64,000 nt of DNA from Bedellia somnulentella (GCA_963576735.1 OY755176.1:13315423-13379422); one strand, 5' to 3'. Counted from the stretch's first letter, positions 10,092 through 20,752 are shown. The notes: generated by a model from the sequence alone, not told the origin. Translations and numbers: made by a program.

Positions 10092-13000
10092 TTAGCGTTG
10101 AATTCTGTACGTTACATCGTTTATTCTAGTGACCACCTTGTACGGTCCTTCCCACCTATTTTGTAACTTAGGGGACTTCCCTTTCTGGCGAGTTGGATTG
10201 TGTAACCAGACGAGCATACCCTCTTCGAAACGCGGCGTGTTAGCTTTACGGTCATATCTGGTTTTCATCTTTTCACTAGCATGTAAACCATTTTCACGCA
10301 CTAGGGAATGTACATCTTGCATTCTTTCCCTCAAATCGCTTACATATTCAGTTACACTCTGCGGCTCATCTGGTGACCCTCCTGTCAACAAATCTACAGG
10401 CAATCGTAGCTCTCTTCCGAAATTGACGAAAGCAGGTGTTTCCTTCGTGCTTTCGTGAACAGCTGACCGGTAAGACAGTAAAAATAATGGAATGTGTTTG
10501 TCCCAGTCCTTCTGATGTTTTTCAACCATCTTCGCCAACTGTCTCTCCAGTGTTTGGTTGAACCTCTCCACCATTCCATCTGACTGAGGATGATATGGCG
10601 TCGTCCTGGTTTTATGCATTCCAAGTAGTTTGCACACCTCTTGAAATACTTGTGACTCAAAATTTCTTCCCTGGTCAGAGTGTATCTCCAGGGGCACGCC
10701 AAATCGACAGATCACTTCCTCAACCAGTTTTGTAGCCACAGTTATTGCTTCTTGATTGGGTATGGCAAACACTTCAGGCCACTTAGTGAAGTAATCCATC
10801 ACCACCATGAAATATTTATTTCCGGACTCTGATTGTGGAAACGGTCCAGCCACATCAACGGCAATCCTCTCCCAGGGAGCTCCCACATTGTACAACCGTA
10901 ATCCCCCTCTACTCCGGGTCTGCGGACCTTTCACCGCGGCACACGTTGTACATTTCCGGCACCAGTCCTGTACGTCGTCCCTACAATGAAGCCAGTAAAA
11001 CTTCGCACGAACCTTCTGCAACGTACGATTTACCCCAAGATGCCCGCCCGAAACACCGTCATGTGTTTCCCGCAGTACATCTTTAACCTTGGCTCTGGGC
11101 ACGACCAATTGTAGGTGCTCTTCTTTACCGTTGGGTTTCTCCCACCTCCGGTACAGTAGACCATTGATCAGAACCAGGCTGTTCCATTGCGCCCAGTAAG
11201 CTTTCGTACTCACTCCTGTGGACGCTACTTCACTCCAAGCCGGTTGATCGTGTTTTTCCTTCTTCCATTTCATGATGGGTCTGAGGTTCTCATCTTCTTC
11301 TTGGGCCTTCTGCATAGCTTCTGTTTCCCATCCATCCAATGGACAAATTCGAGTCACTTTCACGACCTCCTCCTTCGACTCTTGCTTCCTGCAATGTTTA
11401 CAGTCTTCCGGACACGGTCTACGTGAAAGCGCGTCTGCATTGCCATGAGATTTACCACTACGGTGCTCGATAGAAAAGCCATACTCTTGTAGCTGTTCGA
11501 TCCATCGAGCTACCTGTCCTTCCGGGTTTTTGAACTGGAGAAGCCATTTCAGTGCAGCATGATCAGTTCGAAGCTTGAACGGTCTCCCAATCAAATACTT
11601 GTAAAAATGCTGTAAGGTCTTCACTACAGCTAGAAGTTCCTTTCTCGTGACGCAGTAGTTTCTTTCCGCTTTAGATAGAGACTTGCTGAAATATCCGATC
11701 ACAACTTCCTTGTCACCTTGGATCTGTGATAACACTCCACCAATAGCCATATTACTAGCATCGCTGTCAACGATGTACTGTCCCTCTGGCTGTGGATATC
11801 CAAGGATAGGTGTCTCGCAAAGCCTCTTCTTCAGCTCATTGAAAGATAACTCGCATTCATCATCCCAAGAGAAGGTTTTCTTATCTTCAGTCAACCGATG
11901 CAATGGTTTGGCGATCTCAGAAAACCCTTTTACAAAACGTCGATAGTACGAGCAAAGGCCGAGAAAAGCTCGCACGTCTGTTTTGTCCTTTGGCGTCGGC
12001 CATTTCTGCACAGCTTCCACCTTTTCCGGATCCGTCTGAATTCCTTCTCGGCTGATTACGTGTCCTAAATAGTTCACTGAAGTTCTAAACAGCCGGCACT
12101 TCTTCGGATTCAGTTTCAGGTTTGCTCCACGAATTTTCTGAAAGACTTGTTCCAGGTTCTTGAGATGGTCTTGGAAGCTTTTGCCTATTATGACCACGTC
12201 GTCGAGGTACACCAGGCAAGCCTCGCCAACCAATCCCGCCAACGCACACTCCATAAGCCTTTCAAAAGTAGCTGGCGCGTTGCAGAGACCGAAAGGCATG
12301 ACGTTAAACTGCCACAAACCCTTTCCAGTTGAAAACGCAGTCTTCTCTTTATCAGTCGGATGTATTTCCACCTGCCAGTAGCCTGACTTGCAGTCCAGGG
12401 TTGAAAACCACTTCATGCCACTCAAAGTATCCAGAGTGTCATCTATTCTTGGCAAAGGATAGCTGTCCTTCTTTGTCACGTTGTTCAGTTGCCTGTAGTC
12501 AACACAAAACCGTGTGCTTCCATCTTTCTTCTTAACAAGAACCACTGGAGAACACCACGGACTGGAGGACGGACTAATGACCTTCTTCTTTTTCATGTCT
12601 TCGAGCAATTCTTCAACTTCTTTCTCCTTAGCGATTGGGATTCTCCTTGCTCTCTGTCTAATAGGTCTTTCGTCCCCTGTATCAATTCTGTGTTGCACTA
12701 AAGATGTTCTGCCTAAGTCCCCTTCTGCATTTGAGAAGATGTCAGCATATTTCACCAGCAACTGTTTAACCTTGATCCTCTCCAAGTAAGATAAGTCATC
12801 CTGGATCTCACTTAACAAGTCAGTTACAGTTGAATTATCGACTTTCACTTTGACTTTCCCATTTGGAGAATGACAGCTCCTCATCCAGACTACTTCTTCA
12901 CACTGACCAACTACTTCACCCCGCTTAAGCTGTACATCTTCTTGGTCAAGGTTGACTACCTTCACTATTGCCGTCTTGTTGCTTGTAACAAAAGTTCTTG

Positions 13001-13697
13001 CTGTCAGAAATTTCCTTGGCCCGTTCTTCCCTGTCTCTTCAATCAACACACAACGATGCCTCTTCTTCTCGCTGTCTACAGGTAACATCACCGGAACCAA
13101 CTTCTGAGAACGCGCAGGAATATTGATGGTTTTCAAGCATGTCACTTCACCGACGGGACCACCCAGTATAAAGATTTCTTCCTGGCCACACTTGAAAATT
13201 CCTCTCGTTATGTCAATCCGGCAGTTATATTTCTTCATAAAGTCCAGTCCTAGTATGCATTCATCCATTATCTCAGCCACAATGACTTGATGAGTATACG
13301 ACGTCTCGCCAACCATCATCCTGACTGAGAGTTCACCAAGGACAGGTATTCGCTGGCCAGAGGCGGAGAGTAGCCGACACTTAGTATCTCTGCTATACTT
13401 GATATTCGCTGCTTTCACCAGTGCCGGATTGATCACCGTTCTAGACGCTCCAGTATCAAGGGTCATCTTACAGTCTTGATCATTGACACAGCCCAATATC
13501 ACCAAACTGTTCCCGTTACAGGCTTGTGAGATGGTCATTGTCGGGGCTTTCTCCTCTCTAGCCAGCACCTGCCCCCCGGTCCTGTCTAATGCTCGTTTCC
13601 CTGGACGTTTGCGGCAGAAGCCTCTGCCTGCCTCTTTTCTTCCTTCCTCAGCGGGCAACTTAATCTCAAATGGCCCCTTTTCCCGCAGCCATAACAA
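10092..13697 (-). CDS. Pol polyprotein: protease, reverse transcriptase, RNase H, integrase
   Basis: A 1201-residue ORF. Aspartic protease DTGAS is at residues 81-85, with ILGLDF near 148. Reverse transcriptase runs from about 370, with FCVDYRQLN (397), QFNVMPFGLCNAP (463) and catalytic YLDD (497-500). RNase H has DSDASNMAIGG (644) and the TDHAAL motif (711). Integrase has an HHCC zinc region (HDGVSGGHLG 879, CRKCTTC 913-919) and a D,D-35-E triad near D948, D1008 and E1044. The ORF overlaps the gag end in the -1 frame, so a -1 frameshift is the likely expression mode. It stops with TAA at 10092; the same frame continues PRGASKIVHIDRLAKYHG to a TAA at 10011, indicating a nonsense mutation near the end. 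Clade within Ty3/gypsy is not certain. Confidence 0.95.
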   Translation of the reverse strand: MLWLREKGPFEIKLPAEEGRKEAGRGFCRKRPGKRALDRTGGQVLAREEKAPTMTISQACNGNSLVILGCVNDQDCKMTLDTGASRTVINPALVKAANIKYSRDTKCRLLSASGQRIPVLGELSVRMMVGETSYTHQVIVAEIMDECILGLDFMKKYNCRIDITRGIFKCGQEEIFILGGPVGEVTCLKTINIPARSQKLVPVMLPVDSEKKRHRCVLIEETGKNGPRKFLTARTFVTSNKTAIVKVVNLDQEDVQLKRGEVVGQCEEVVWMRSCHSPNGKVKVKVDNSTVTDLLSEIQDDLSYLERIKVKQLLVKYADIFSNAEGDLGRTSLVQHRIDTGDERPIRQRARRIPIAKEKEVEELLEDMKKKKVISPSSSPWCSPVVLVKKKDGSTRFCVDYRQLNNVTKKDSYPLPRIDDTLDTLSGMKWFSTLDCKSGYWQVEIHPTDKEKTAFSTGKGLWQFNVMPFGLCNAPATFERLMECALAGLVGEACLVYLDDVVIIGKSFQDHLKNLEQVFQKIRGANLKLNPKKCRLFRTSVNYLGHVISREGIQTDPEKVEAVQKWPTPKDKTDVRAFLGLCSYYRRFVKGFSEIAKPLHRLTEDKKTFSWDDECELSFNELKKRLCETPILGYPQPEGQYIVDSDASNMAIGGVLSQIQGDKEVVIGYFSKSLSKAERNYCVTRKELLAVVKTLQHFYKYLIGRPFKLRTDHAALKWLLQFKNPEGQVARWIEQLQEYGFSIEHRSGKSHGNADALSRRPCPEDCKHCRKQESKEEVVKVTRICPLDGWETEAMQKAQEEDENLRPIMKWKKEKHDQPAWSEVASTGVSTKAYWAQWNSLVLINGLLYRRWEKPNGKEEHLQLVVPRAKVKDVLRETHDGVSGGHLGVNRTLQKVRAKFYWLHCRDDVQDWCRKCTTCAAVKGPQTRSRGGLRLYNVGAPWERIAVDVAGPFPQSESGNKYFMVVMDYFTKWPEVFAIPNQEAITVATKLVEEVICRFGVPLEIHSDQGRNFESQVFQEVCKLLGMHKTRTTPYHPQSDGMVERFNQTLERQLAKMVEKHQKDWDKHIPLFLLSYRSAVHESTKETPAFVNFGRELRLPVDLLTGGSPDEPQSVTEYVSDLRERMQDVHSLVRENGLHASEKMKTRYDRKANTPRFEEGMLVWLHNPTRQKGKSPKLQNRWEGPYKVVTRINDVTYRIQR

Positions 13698-14768
13698 ATC
13701 GGTCCAGTACTCCTTCCGACGGGTGCTTTAATGACCTTGACGTCCTCATTTGCTTCCGCAATCTCACGAAGTCGATGAGTTTGGCGCGTATCCTGGCGGC
13801 AAGCTTCAACTTCTAGAGCGTTCGCCAAGGCATCCTTGAGAGACGTGTGGTGTTGAAGTCTCACCGCTGTTCTCACTTCGATATCTCTGATGCCGTCGAC
13901 GAATGCTTGCACCAGGTTCATTTCCACTCGATTTCAAGGGCCCACTGCTGAAGTCCCTCTCCAGAACGCTGGACCCTATCACGCAGCTGAGCGCGGAACA
14001 CGTGCTCCAGGTGTCGCTCTCCATAGCGAGACTCCAACGCATCCAGCAGGTCCTTGAAACCACCACTCGGAGTCGGCAGCGCCTCTATTACTGACAGTGC
14101 TTGACCTCGGAGCGCCACCGTCAGTGCAGTCAAACACTGTTCATCAGTCCAACCATTGGCAGCCGCAACAGTCTGGAACTGATGTCTATACGCCGACCAG
14201 GATGTTGTTCCGTCGTAGGGAGGAACCTTCACACGAGGACCATGGACAGCTACTACATTCTCACCGGAGACAACCTTGACCGGTCGTGATTCAAGCTGCA
14301 GAACCCTTTTCTCCATTCCGCGGAAGTCGGTCTTCATGTCATCGATATCTTTCTCAATAGTGGTTACCTGCTCCTTCATCTGCTCTACGTCTTTTTCCAC
14401 AGTAACCACCCGACCACTGACTTCATTGACCGCAGTGAGAACTTGTGAGAACTTAGTTTGCTGTTCCTCGCGCAACTCACGAACTTCTTGTTTCACAACA
14501 CCCTGTACCTCCGAATGTATGTTTTTCAACATTTCAACTATCATATCGCCAAGTCAGTATTAGTTGCGGCCGCCGGCGCCGTTGATGTAGACGGCGCGTT
14601 AGTCACCGCGGACGTCTCCTCTGGAATGTCACTCCGAGGGTTCGTGACCGATGACCTCATTTCCGACAGCTGTTCACCCTCTGCGGCTTTCTGAGCGCGC
14701 GTCTTCATACCCTCTCTTCCGTCTTCCTTCGGCATAACTGGCATCTTCAAATCCACTTCTGTCACCAA
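13586..14768 (-). pseudogene. Gag, split into three frames
   Basis: Three consecutive open segments. The first (14768-14541, about 75 codons) is Ala/Thr-rich and ends in ATATGA, where a duplicated AT appears to shift the frame. The second (14544-13918) has a long coiled coil (heptad-like VEQMKEQVTTIEKDIDDMK), then a capsid-like region (VPPYDGTTSWSAYRHQF, LRGQALSVIEALP). It stops after LQQWALEIEWK. The third (13927-13586) has LVQAFVDGIRD and a CCHC knuckle CYGCGKRGHLRLSC. Between the second and third, the linker usually seen between the E-rich helix and the AFVDGIRD motif seems to be missing, suggesting a small deletion. Sequencing error cannot be excluded. Confidence 0.8.
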
Positions 14769-14769
14769 T
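14748..14769 (-). other. Candidate primer-binding site
   Basis: Immediately inside the 5' LTR, in element sense, the sequence reads TTGGTGACAGAAGTGGATT. Its position and the TGG start are right for a tRNA primer-binding site, but the matching tRNA was not identified. It overlaps the first gag frame. Confidence 0.5.
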
Positions 14770-15259
14770 TGTTACGTACCGGGTTCTTAATTTGATAAAT
14801 ACCAGTCACACTTTCGTGCAATAAGGTGTAATTATATTTATTGACCAATAACGCACTTTACACAACACAACAAACACTATCGATAATTAACTATCGATAC
14901 TCGCACTAATTAACAACACTAATTTACTCCGTTATAGTAACACTGTCCACACCGTTAAGCTTATTTCCGTAATCCGTATATCACTGCACTGTCGTATTTA
15001 ATTTCTTCGCTCTAGTATTTCGCTTGTTCTCGCTTTAGTTCTTCGCACTCGAATGACTCCGTAGCACGCGTCGCTCTTTATATATGCCAAATCTCAAATA
15101 CGCGAATATTACAGAAAGTTCTAGTACCACATTCTCGAAAAGTCGATATTCGAGAAAAATCTAGTAATTCCTTTTTTTACTTATTAAAATACTAGTAACG
15201 CCATCTGTTATCTAGTAGTGGCAAATCCTATCTCCTACTTGCGAACAGATGTCGTAACA
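14770..15259 (-). repeat. 5' LTR
   Basis: 490 bp, 489 matches to 9505-9994. It contains the element promoter (TATATAAAG near 15075-15085 in reverse sense). ATAT follows at 15260-15263. Confidence 0.95.
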
Positions 15260-15263
15260 ATAT

Positions 15264-15644
15264 AATTTCCTGCAATCATATAATTATACATACTTGCTCC
15301 TAGTATTATACAATCTTTTTTGTTTAATTTTACCATTTATACTGATGTTTAATACACCGTGAAATCTAAAGCATTGTACTAACTATCAGGGATGAATCTT
15401 CCCATGATTACGAATAAATTTTTGTACGGGACTAACTTTGTTACTGGACAAAAAAAAACAGCTGTTCCATAAGTGCAAGTTATGTAAATATCATACGGGT
15501 CATCATGGGTATAGCGGGGTCTATGTTTGTATTTTGAAAAATAAAAGACAGCACTATTTTGTACATGAGTTTTATTGCATTATTTAATAATGACCTTTAA
15601 ACAAAATCAGTTTCGTGTGAAAATTTCGAATTCATTCGTCTATT
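15264..15644. other. No gene seen
   Basis: A/T-rich DNA between the LTR element and the THAP fragment. No ORF or repeat family was recognised. Confidence 0.4.
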
Positions 15645-16206
15645 TCAGTCACATTTTTCAAAAGATGATGTATTCGTACATCTAAGTATTTTATATTTGG
15701 TTGATTTCCAATTGCATCTTCCAGTGGCCGCAATCCATTTTTCTCGTAGATTCGGGTCTTTAGGAAAACTGTAATGAATACGAAGAAATTAAATAAATAT
15801 AACAAATTTATTACTTACTAATTCCTTAGATAACAATTGGAAATCATTCAGCGTCGCTATAGCGCGACGAAATTCATAATATACTCACTCATTAACATCA
15901 GTTTACTAATTTGAAAATTTTACCCTAACGACAGGGTAGGATGAAAACGTGAATTATGGGAACACTGAGATACTGCATATTTTTAGGTTATGCTATTAAA
16001 AAATTGCTCAAAATAACTAAAGAAAATGCTAGTAATCTAGTTCAACGTAATTAACATTTGAATCACTTTTTTTCTGATCGCGCAATGTATTTATTATGTA
16101 TTTATCTGTAGAAAAACATTAAAAAACTCACTCACTTGTGGAAAGTCAATCCTTCGATGTGTTTTTCGCTGTGGCTTCCGCAGCCAAGCACGCTACACCC
16201 AATCAT
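15645..16206 (-). pseudogene. THAP-type zinc-finger fragment, two exons
   Basis: Exon A is 16206-16136: ATG, then IGCSVLGCGSHSEKH...LTFH, with donor GTGAGT. Exon B is 15768-15645, after acceptor TTACAG: FPKDPNLREKWIAATGRCNW...STKYKILRC, ending in TGA. The phases match (71 nt plus 1) across a 367-bp intron. The C-x4-C start, FPKDPxLRxKW and NW spacing are THAP-domain hallmarks (sequence-specific DNA binding; also in P-element-type transposases). The final C-x2-H pair reads C-T-N-T and a stop follows, so the fourth zinc ligand is missing and no downstream effector domain is found. It is probably a decayed gene or transposon N-terminus. Confidence 0.6.
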
Positions 16207-16482
16207 ACCTCACTAAACAATAACTTAATTAATGGAGTCTCTTTTGTCACAATAACAATATACAAATGAATAAAATCTTTCTCAAAATCAAAAGAAAACT
16301 AAAATCGCTCACAAGTCGACGCTTTGTTTGTCACGCTTTAAAAGCGTGACATCAACAAAACGGGTTACGCGATAGAGATGACAATAAAGTTTTGTGTCTC
16401 TTTTTAACATATAAGAACTTAAATAAGGGCTTCTCTTTTTAAAATGGATGACGTAACATCGCTTTGTCTATAGTGTTCATAG
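16207..16482. other. No gene seen; short perfect hairpin
   Basis: Upstream of the THAP fragment. A 10-bp perfect inverted repeat GTCACGCTTT/AAAGCGTGAC lies at about 16331-16351. Confidence 0.5.
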
Positions 16483-16744
16483 TCAAAGGTCGAAGGTTAA
16501 TCCATAGCTACCCAGACCATAGCTTATCACTGCATCCACCAATGCATAATAAAGTATGTACATAACCTTTTTGTTGACAACATGCCTTAACACATAGAAT
16601 TTACCAAGTGTACTCCTTAATTTACTACATACACTCTCGATGTGCAAGCCCCATGAGAAATTATTTTGTAATATCAAACCTAAGTATTTATAAGATTTTA
16701 CCTCTTCTATAAGATAACAGCTACATGTATTACAATTATGAGTA
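16483..16744 (-). pseudogene. LINE RT fragment (downstream half of a LINE split by RTE)
   Basis: Reads VKSYKYLGLILQNNFSWGLHI, then LRSTLGKFYVLRHVVNKK and ALVDAVISYGLGSYG, the thumb region of a CR1/Jockey/L2-type reverse transcriptase. It continues directly from the segment at 19030-19710; the two halves are separated by an RTE insertion. The 11-bp AATTATGAGTA at 16734-16744 is duplicated at 19030-19040. Confidence 0.8.
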
Positions 16745-19029
16745 CATACATACATACATACATATTCTCACGCCGTTAGTTCCCATTGGGGTAGGCAGAG
16801 ACTATCGATCGCCACCTTGTACGATCCTGGCAAACCTCTCTGGCTTCGTTTACATCCATCAATCTTTTCATACATGCTCTTTTATTCTTCATACTGCGGA
16901 CACCTGCCTTTTTGAGCACATTTTCTATTTGATCCAAATGTGTCCTCCGAGGTCGTCCTCTACTAACATTACCTTCCACATTGGCTCTATATATCTCTTT
17001 CACCAATTTACTGTCATCCATCCTCTCTATGTGCCCAAACCATCTCAACATTCCTTTTTCTATCTTTCTTACAATATCATCTTTTACACCACACCTTTCA
17101 CGAATCATATCATTCCTCACACGATCACATAACCTTACATTACACACTTTTCTGAGGGATCTCATTTCTACTGCATTCACTCTACTTTCATGCTTCTTCT
17201 GCCACACCCAACATTCACTGCCATACATAAGCGTAGGAACAAGGACAGCATCATGCACAGCCATTCGGGCCTTTTCAGACACCGACTGACTAGACATTAG
17301 ACTATCCAGTGCTCCATTTACCGCATTACCCTTTTTCACTCTTCTTTCGATATCTTCATCACACTTTCCATCCCTAGTAAACAAACTTCCCAAATATACA
17401 AACTCTTTCACTTGTTCCACTTTCTTACCATTAATCTCAATCACGCATTCGGTCATATTCACCTCTCTCTCAAAAACCATAGTTTTTGTTTTATCCACAT
17501 TCACCCTCATTCCCTTTTTTTCAAAAGACGCACATGCAATATTCATCATCTCTTGCAGCTCTTCCACTGATGATGCAAGTAGCACTTGATCGTCGGCATA
17601 TAAGAGGCATTTAATGATGAATCCACCCATTCTCAATCCATAATCACTTTCACGCAACTCTGTTAAACAGTCATCCATGAACAAATTGAAGAGCCACGGG
17701 GAAGCTACACAACCCTGTCGGACACCCCGAGAGATCCCGAACCAGTCAGTATTTTCCCCGTTTACTCTCACACATGCACTGGAATCCTCATAGAGTGATA
17801 CCAGTGCACGTATAAGTCGACTCCCCAAACCGAACTTGGATAACACCTCCCATAAACACTTTCTTATCACCCTATCATACGCCTTCTCTAAATCAATGAA
17901 GGAGCAATATACCTTTCGGTTCTTAGCTAAGAACTTTTCGGTGATGCTCCTTAAAGAGAAGATTTGGTCCATACATCCCATTCCCTTTCTAAATCCTGCT
18001 TGCACATCCCAAATTTTATCATCCGTTTCATTCATCACTCTTTCAATCAAAACCTTTGCATACAATTTACCGACAATGCTGAGTAGGCTAATTCCACGGT
18101 AGTTTCTAGCCTCCTGGTGTGACCCCTTTCCTTTATATAAAGGCACAATTACCGCTTTGCACCAGTCTAGTGGCACTTTGCCACTCGACCAGCATTTTTG
18201 GAAAAGGAAGTACAACCAGGAAGACACCACCCCTTTACCAGCCCTCAGCATTTCAGCGTTTATCCTGTCATACCCTGCCGCTTTCCCTAGTTTCATACTT
18301 TTCATTGCTTTCATTATTTCTTCCATACTGATCTCACTGTCACTAAAGTCACCCATAACGTCGTTCCAATCAACATTACTGCCGATTGGCGAAGAAATGG
18401 ATGTATCCTCTTTTTCAAAGAGTCCCTCAAAATAGTTCTTCCATACTCGTCTTATGCTACTTTCATCCGTCGCCAATTCACCCTGTTCATCTCTCACAAC
18501 ATTCACTCTCGTGTTTTGGGAAACTCCCTTTTCTTTCCGGATATATTTCCATAACTACTTTTGGTTATTCCGAAAATTATCAGAGAGTTTCCTCTCACAC
18601 CATTCTATCAGATCACGCTTTTTCTTTTCTATTTTCTTCTTAACCTCATTCTTAACTCTCTTATATTCATCTTCACTATTCTTCACTACATCATCTGTTT
18701 CTCTCGCATCCATTCGTTTACTAGATTTAATCGCTAGTAAATCTAACCTGTAGTAAGTAGCTTTCTTCTTATCTCCAACTGCCTCTTTCACATCTTTATC
18801 CCACCAACTTGTTGGTGGTCTATTTGTTCTTTTACTCAATCCACATACTTCCGTCGCACATTCAACCATTGACGATTTGAGAACATCCCATACTTCTTCT
18901 ATTTCCAAATCATCCTTCATCTCCACGCAACTTAGCCTGTCGTCCAATTTCTTCATATATTCATCTCTAATATTTTCATCCTCTTCCAATTTCTCCACTT
19001 TTATACTAGCAAATTCAGTTGTCGACACT
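16745..19029 (-). mobile_element. RTE-clade LINE, 5'-truncated, nested insertion
   Basis: A 2285-bp insertion into an older LINE, bounded by an 11-bp target duplication. The 3' end (at 16745) is a CATA repeat, that is TATG units in element sense, directly after the ORF stop. The 5' truncation removes the endonuclease. Confidence 0.9.
16776..19028 (-). pseudogene. RTE ORF: linker plus reverse transcriptase, one amber codon
   Basis: Continuous frame broken only by TAG at 18555-18557. The upstream 157 codons are the Lys/Glu-rich linker (WWDKDVKEAV, KRVKNEVKKKIEKKKRD) between endonuclease and RT. The downstream 576 codons carry GKAAGYDRINAEML, VIVPLYKGKGSHQEARNYRG, AGFRKGMGCMDQIF, FIDLEKAYDRV, GVRQGCVASPWLFN and catalytic LLYADDQVLLAS. 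The C-terminal GHIERMDD, SRGRPRRTHLDQI and final VSAYPNGN are RTE-like. A second, 82%+ similar copy is at 40472-41916. The stop is followed at once by GGCGTGAGA and a TATG tail, so the element's 3' recognition signal overlaps its own coding end. Confidence 0.9.
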
Positions 19030-19710
19030 AATTATGAGTATTGTTATGTAAGCAATCATACGAGTGACCCTTTATCTTTATGATATAATTTTTGTAGGTA
19101 TCACTAGAATATGGAGAGTGTATTTTCATACATTTGGTTTTATGTGTGTTTATAATAATTCCGTTATCGTGTGCCCATTGTACAACGCGGTTAAAGTCAT
19201 CTTGTAATACTTTTTGCACCGTTTCGGGGTCCCTACCGCTGTGCATAAGGCAAGTGTCACCTGCATACATATATATACTACTGCTTCTTACAACATTTGG
19301 CATACTATTAACGTGCATCACATAACCAAGTGGCCCATATACTGAACCAGTTGGGACACCGTATTGAACGGATCCTTCAGAGCTCTTTACATTATTAACC
19401 AATACTCTAATTTTCCTGTTTTCTAAATATGTTTTGAGCCAATCGTTAACGGGTCCCCTGATTCCACATTCTTCCATGGCTTGCAGTAACCCACCGTGAT
19501 TTAGAGTATCAAAAGCCTTCCGAAAATCTATAAATATAGCTATCGTAAATTGACTTTTATTTAAATTATTATTAATATCGTTTGTGAATTTCTGTAATTT
19601 AGTAGCTGTGCTCCTTTTATGCCTAAATCCGTGCTGTACGTCCGTAATAATTTGATGTTTTTCTAAAAATATATTTATTTGTTTTGTTAATATTTGGGAT
19701 GGTGATGATG
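19030..19710 (-). pseudogene. LINE RT fragment (upstream half), catalytic site YAGD
   Basis: Reads IFLEKHQIITDVQHGFRHKR, FIDFRKAFDTLNH, GIRGPVNDWLKTYLENRK, YGVPTGSVYGPLGY and IYMYAGDTCLM. This is the palm of a CR1/Jockey/L2-type RT. The normal F/YADD active site is YAGD here, so an essential aspartate is replaced by glycine and the copy is inactive. The sequence is 5'-truncated near 19710 and continues across the RTE insertion into 16483-16744. Confidence 0.85.
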
Positions 19711-19725
19711 CTAGTAAGGGTTTGT

Positions 19726-20065
19726 TTTACAATTCTGTACAACCAACAATTCCTAGTAAAGTCTGGTTTTCGAAATTAAAAAAAACTATCTAAGGTCGTA
19801 ACTTCAATTTTAATTCGACTTCGAATTGATCATTGTTGTTCCCCAGTGTTTTTAAATAAAAATAAGAGTTCGGGATAGTTCGTTTTGTGAATGTGGAATG
19901 GACGAAGGCTCCCTGGATCACATATTTTTTTCTTGCCCCCAAAATTCCGCTTTTAATTTATACTCATCCTTACCCAAGATTAAGATTCCGCTTCCGACTA
20001 ATTTTAATAGCATGATTTCCTTTTTTTCCTCCTCGCCTGATTTAAATTATAGCTCTTGACAAGTT
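19726..20065 (+). pseudogene. C-terminal Cys-His tail of an RNase H-type LINE
   Basis: Frameshifted remains of the region downstream of RNase H. TIPSKVWFSKLK is followed by a frame change, LSKVVTSILIRLRIDHCCSPVFL, another frame change, then FCECGMDEGSLDHIFFSCP. The C-x-C-G-x8-H-x-x-x-x-C pattern is the conserved C-terminal knuckle of I/R1-group LINEs. It probably belongs to the same family as 6787-8625. Confidence 0.65.
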
Positions 20066-20159
20066 TATCAGGATGAACAATATTAAATTATAAATATGTT
20101 TTCTTTTACTTTTATAATTTGTCTCTGTTTGATTCGTCATCAGGTTTATATAAGTTGTA

Positions 20160-20752
20160 ATTGGCCTAGACCTCGCTTTTATAACATACCCTTTTTATAT
20201 TATAAATCGATAAAGGACATCAAACTAAACAACTCTGCCCATGGAATGCCTATCTAAAATATTGTAATTTTCAAAAAAATATAATAATTAAAAATTGTCG
20301 TACCTAGTTCAAACTGAGAATGTATAGAATGAGATTCCTTGCTTCAGTGAAAATAAGAAATAAAAAAAAACATTTGATCTATGGTGTAAACAAAAACATA
20401 ACCTCTTTCGGTATTTTCCAGTTCAATCGCTCGCTTACCGGTTTATTTTCATGATATTATTTTTCAACGACGATCAATACAACTGGAAAATACCGAAAGA
20501 AGTTATATTTTTGTTTACAGAGCGAAAAGCATAGATCAAATGTTTTTTTTATTTCTTATTTTCACTGAAGCAAGGAATCTCATTCTATACATTCTCAGTT
20601 TGAACTAGGTATGACAAATTTTAATTATTATATTTTTTTGAAAATTACAATATTTTAGATAGGCATTCCATGGGCAGAGTTGTTTAGTTTGATGTCCTTT
20701 ATCGATTTATAATATAAAAAGGGTATGTTATAAAAGCGAGGTCTAGGCCAAT
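20160..20752. repeat. 593-bp foldback element
   Basis: An almost perfect palindrome: left arm from ATTGGCCTAGACCTCGC, right arm ending GCGAGGTCTAGGCCAAT, arms of about 250 bp, with the unique centre near 20420-20500. It is flanked by TA on both sides (20158-20159 and 20753-20754), compatible with a Tc1/mariner-type target. No coding capacity. Homologous arms occur at 2726-5357. Confidence 0.85.

Larger units (their letters stand above)
9505..15259 (-). mobile_element. Ty3/gypsy-type LTR retrotransposon, near-intact and recent
   Basis: A 5755-bp element in minus orientation with two 490-bp LTRs (TG...CA ends) differing at one position (9830 T versus 15095 C). It is flanked by ATAT duplications. 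Order in element sense: 5' LTR, primer-binding region, gag with Cys-His box, pol (protease, RT, RNase H, integrase), purine tract, 3' LTR. No env-like ORF is present between pol and the 3' LTR. Gag has two frame breaks and pol has a premature stop 26 codons from the expected end, so this copy may not be autonomous despite its youth. Confidence 0.95.

Noticed and set aside
10092..13697. Host retropepsin or domesticated integrase gene
   Set aside because: LTRs, target duplication, purine tract and full pol domain order show it is simply a recent retrotransposon.
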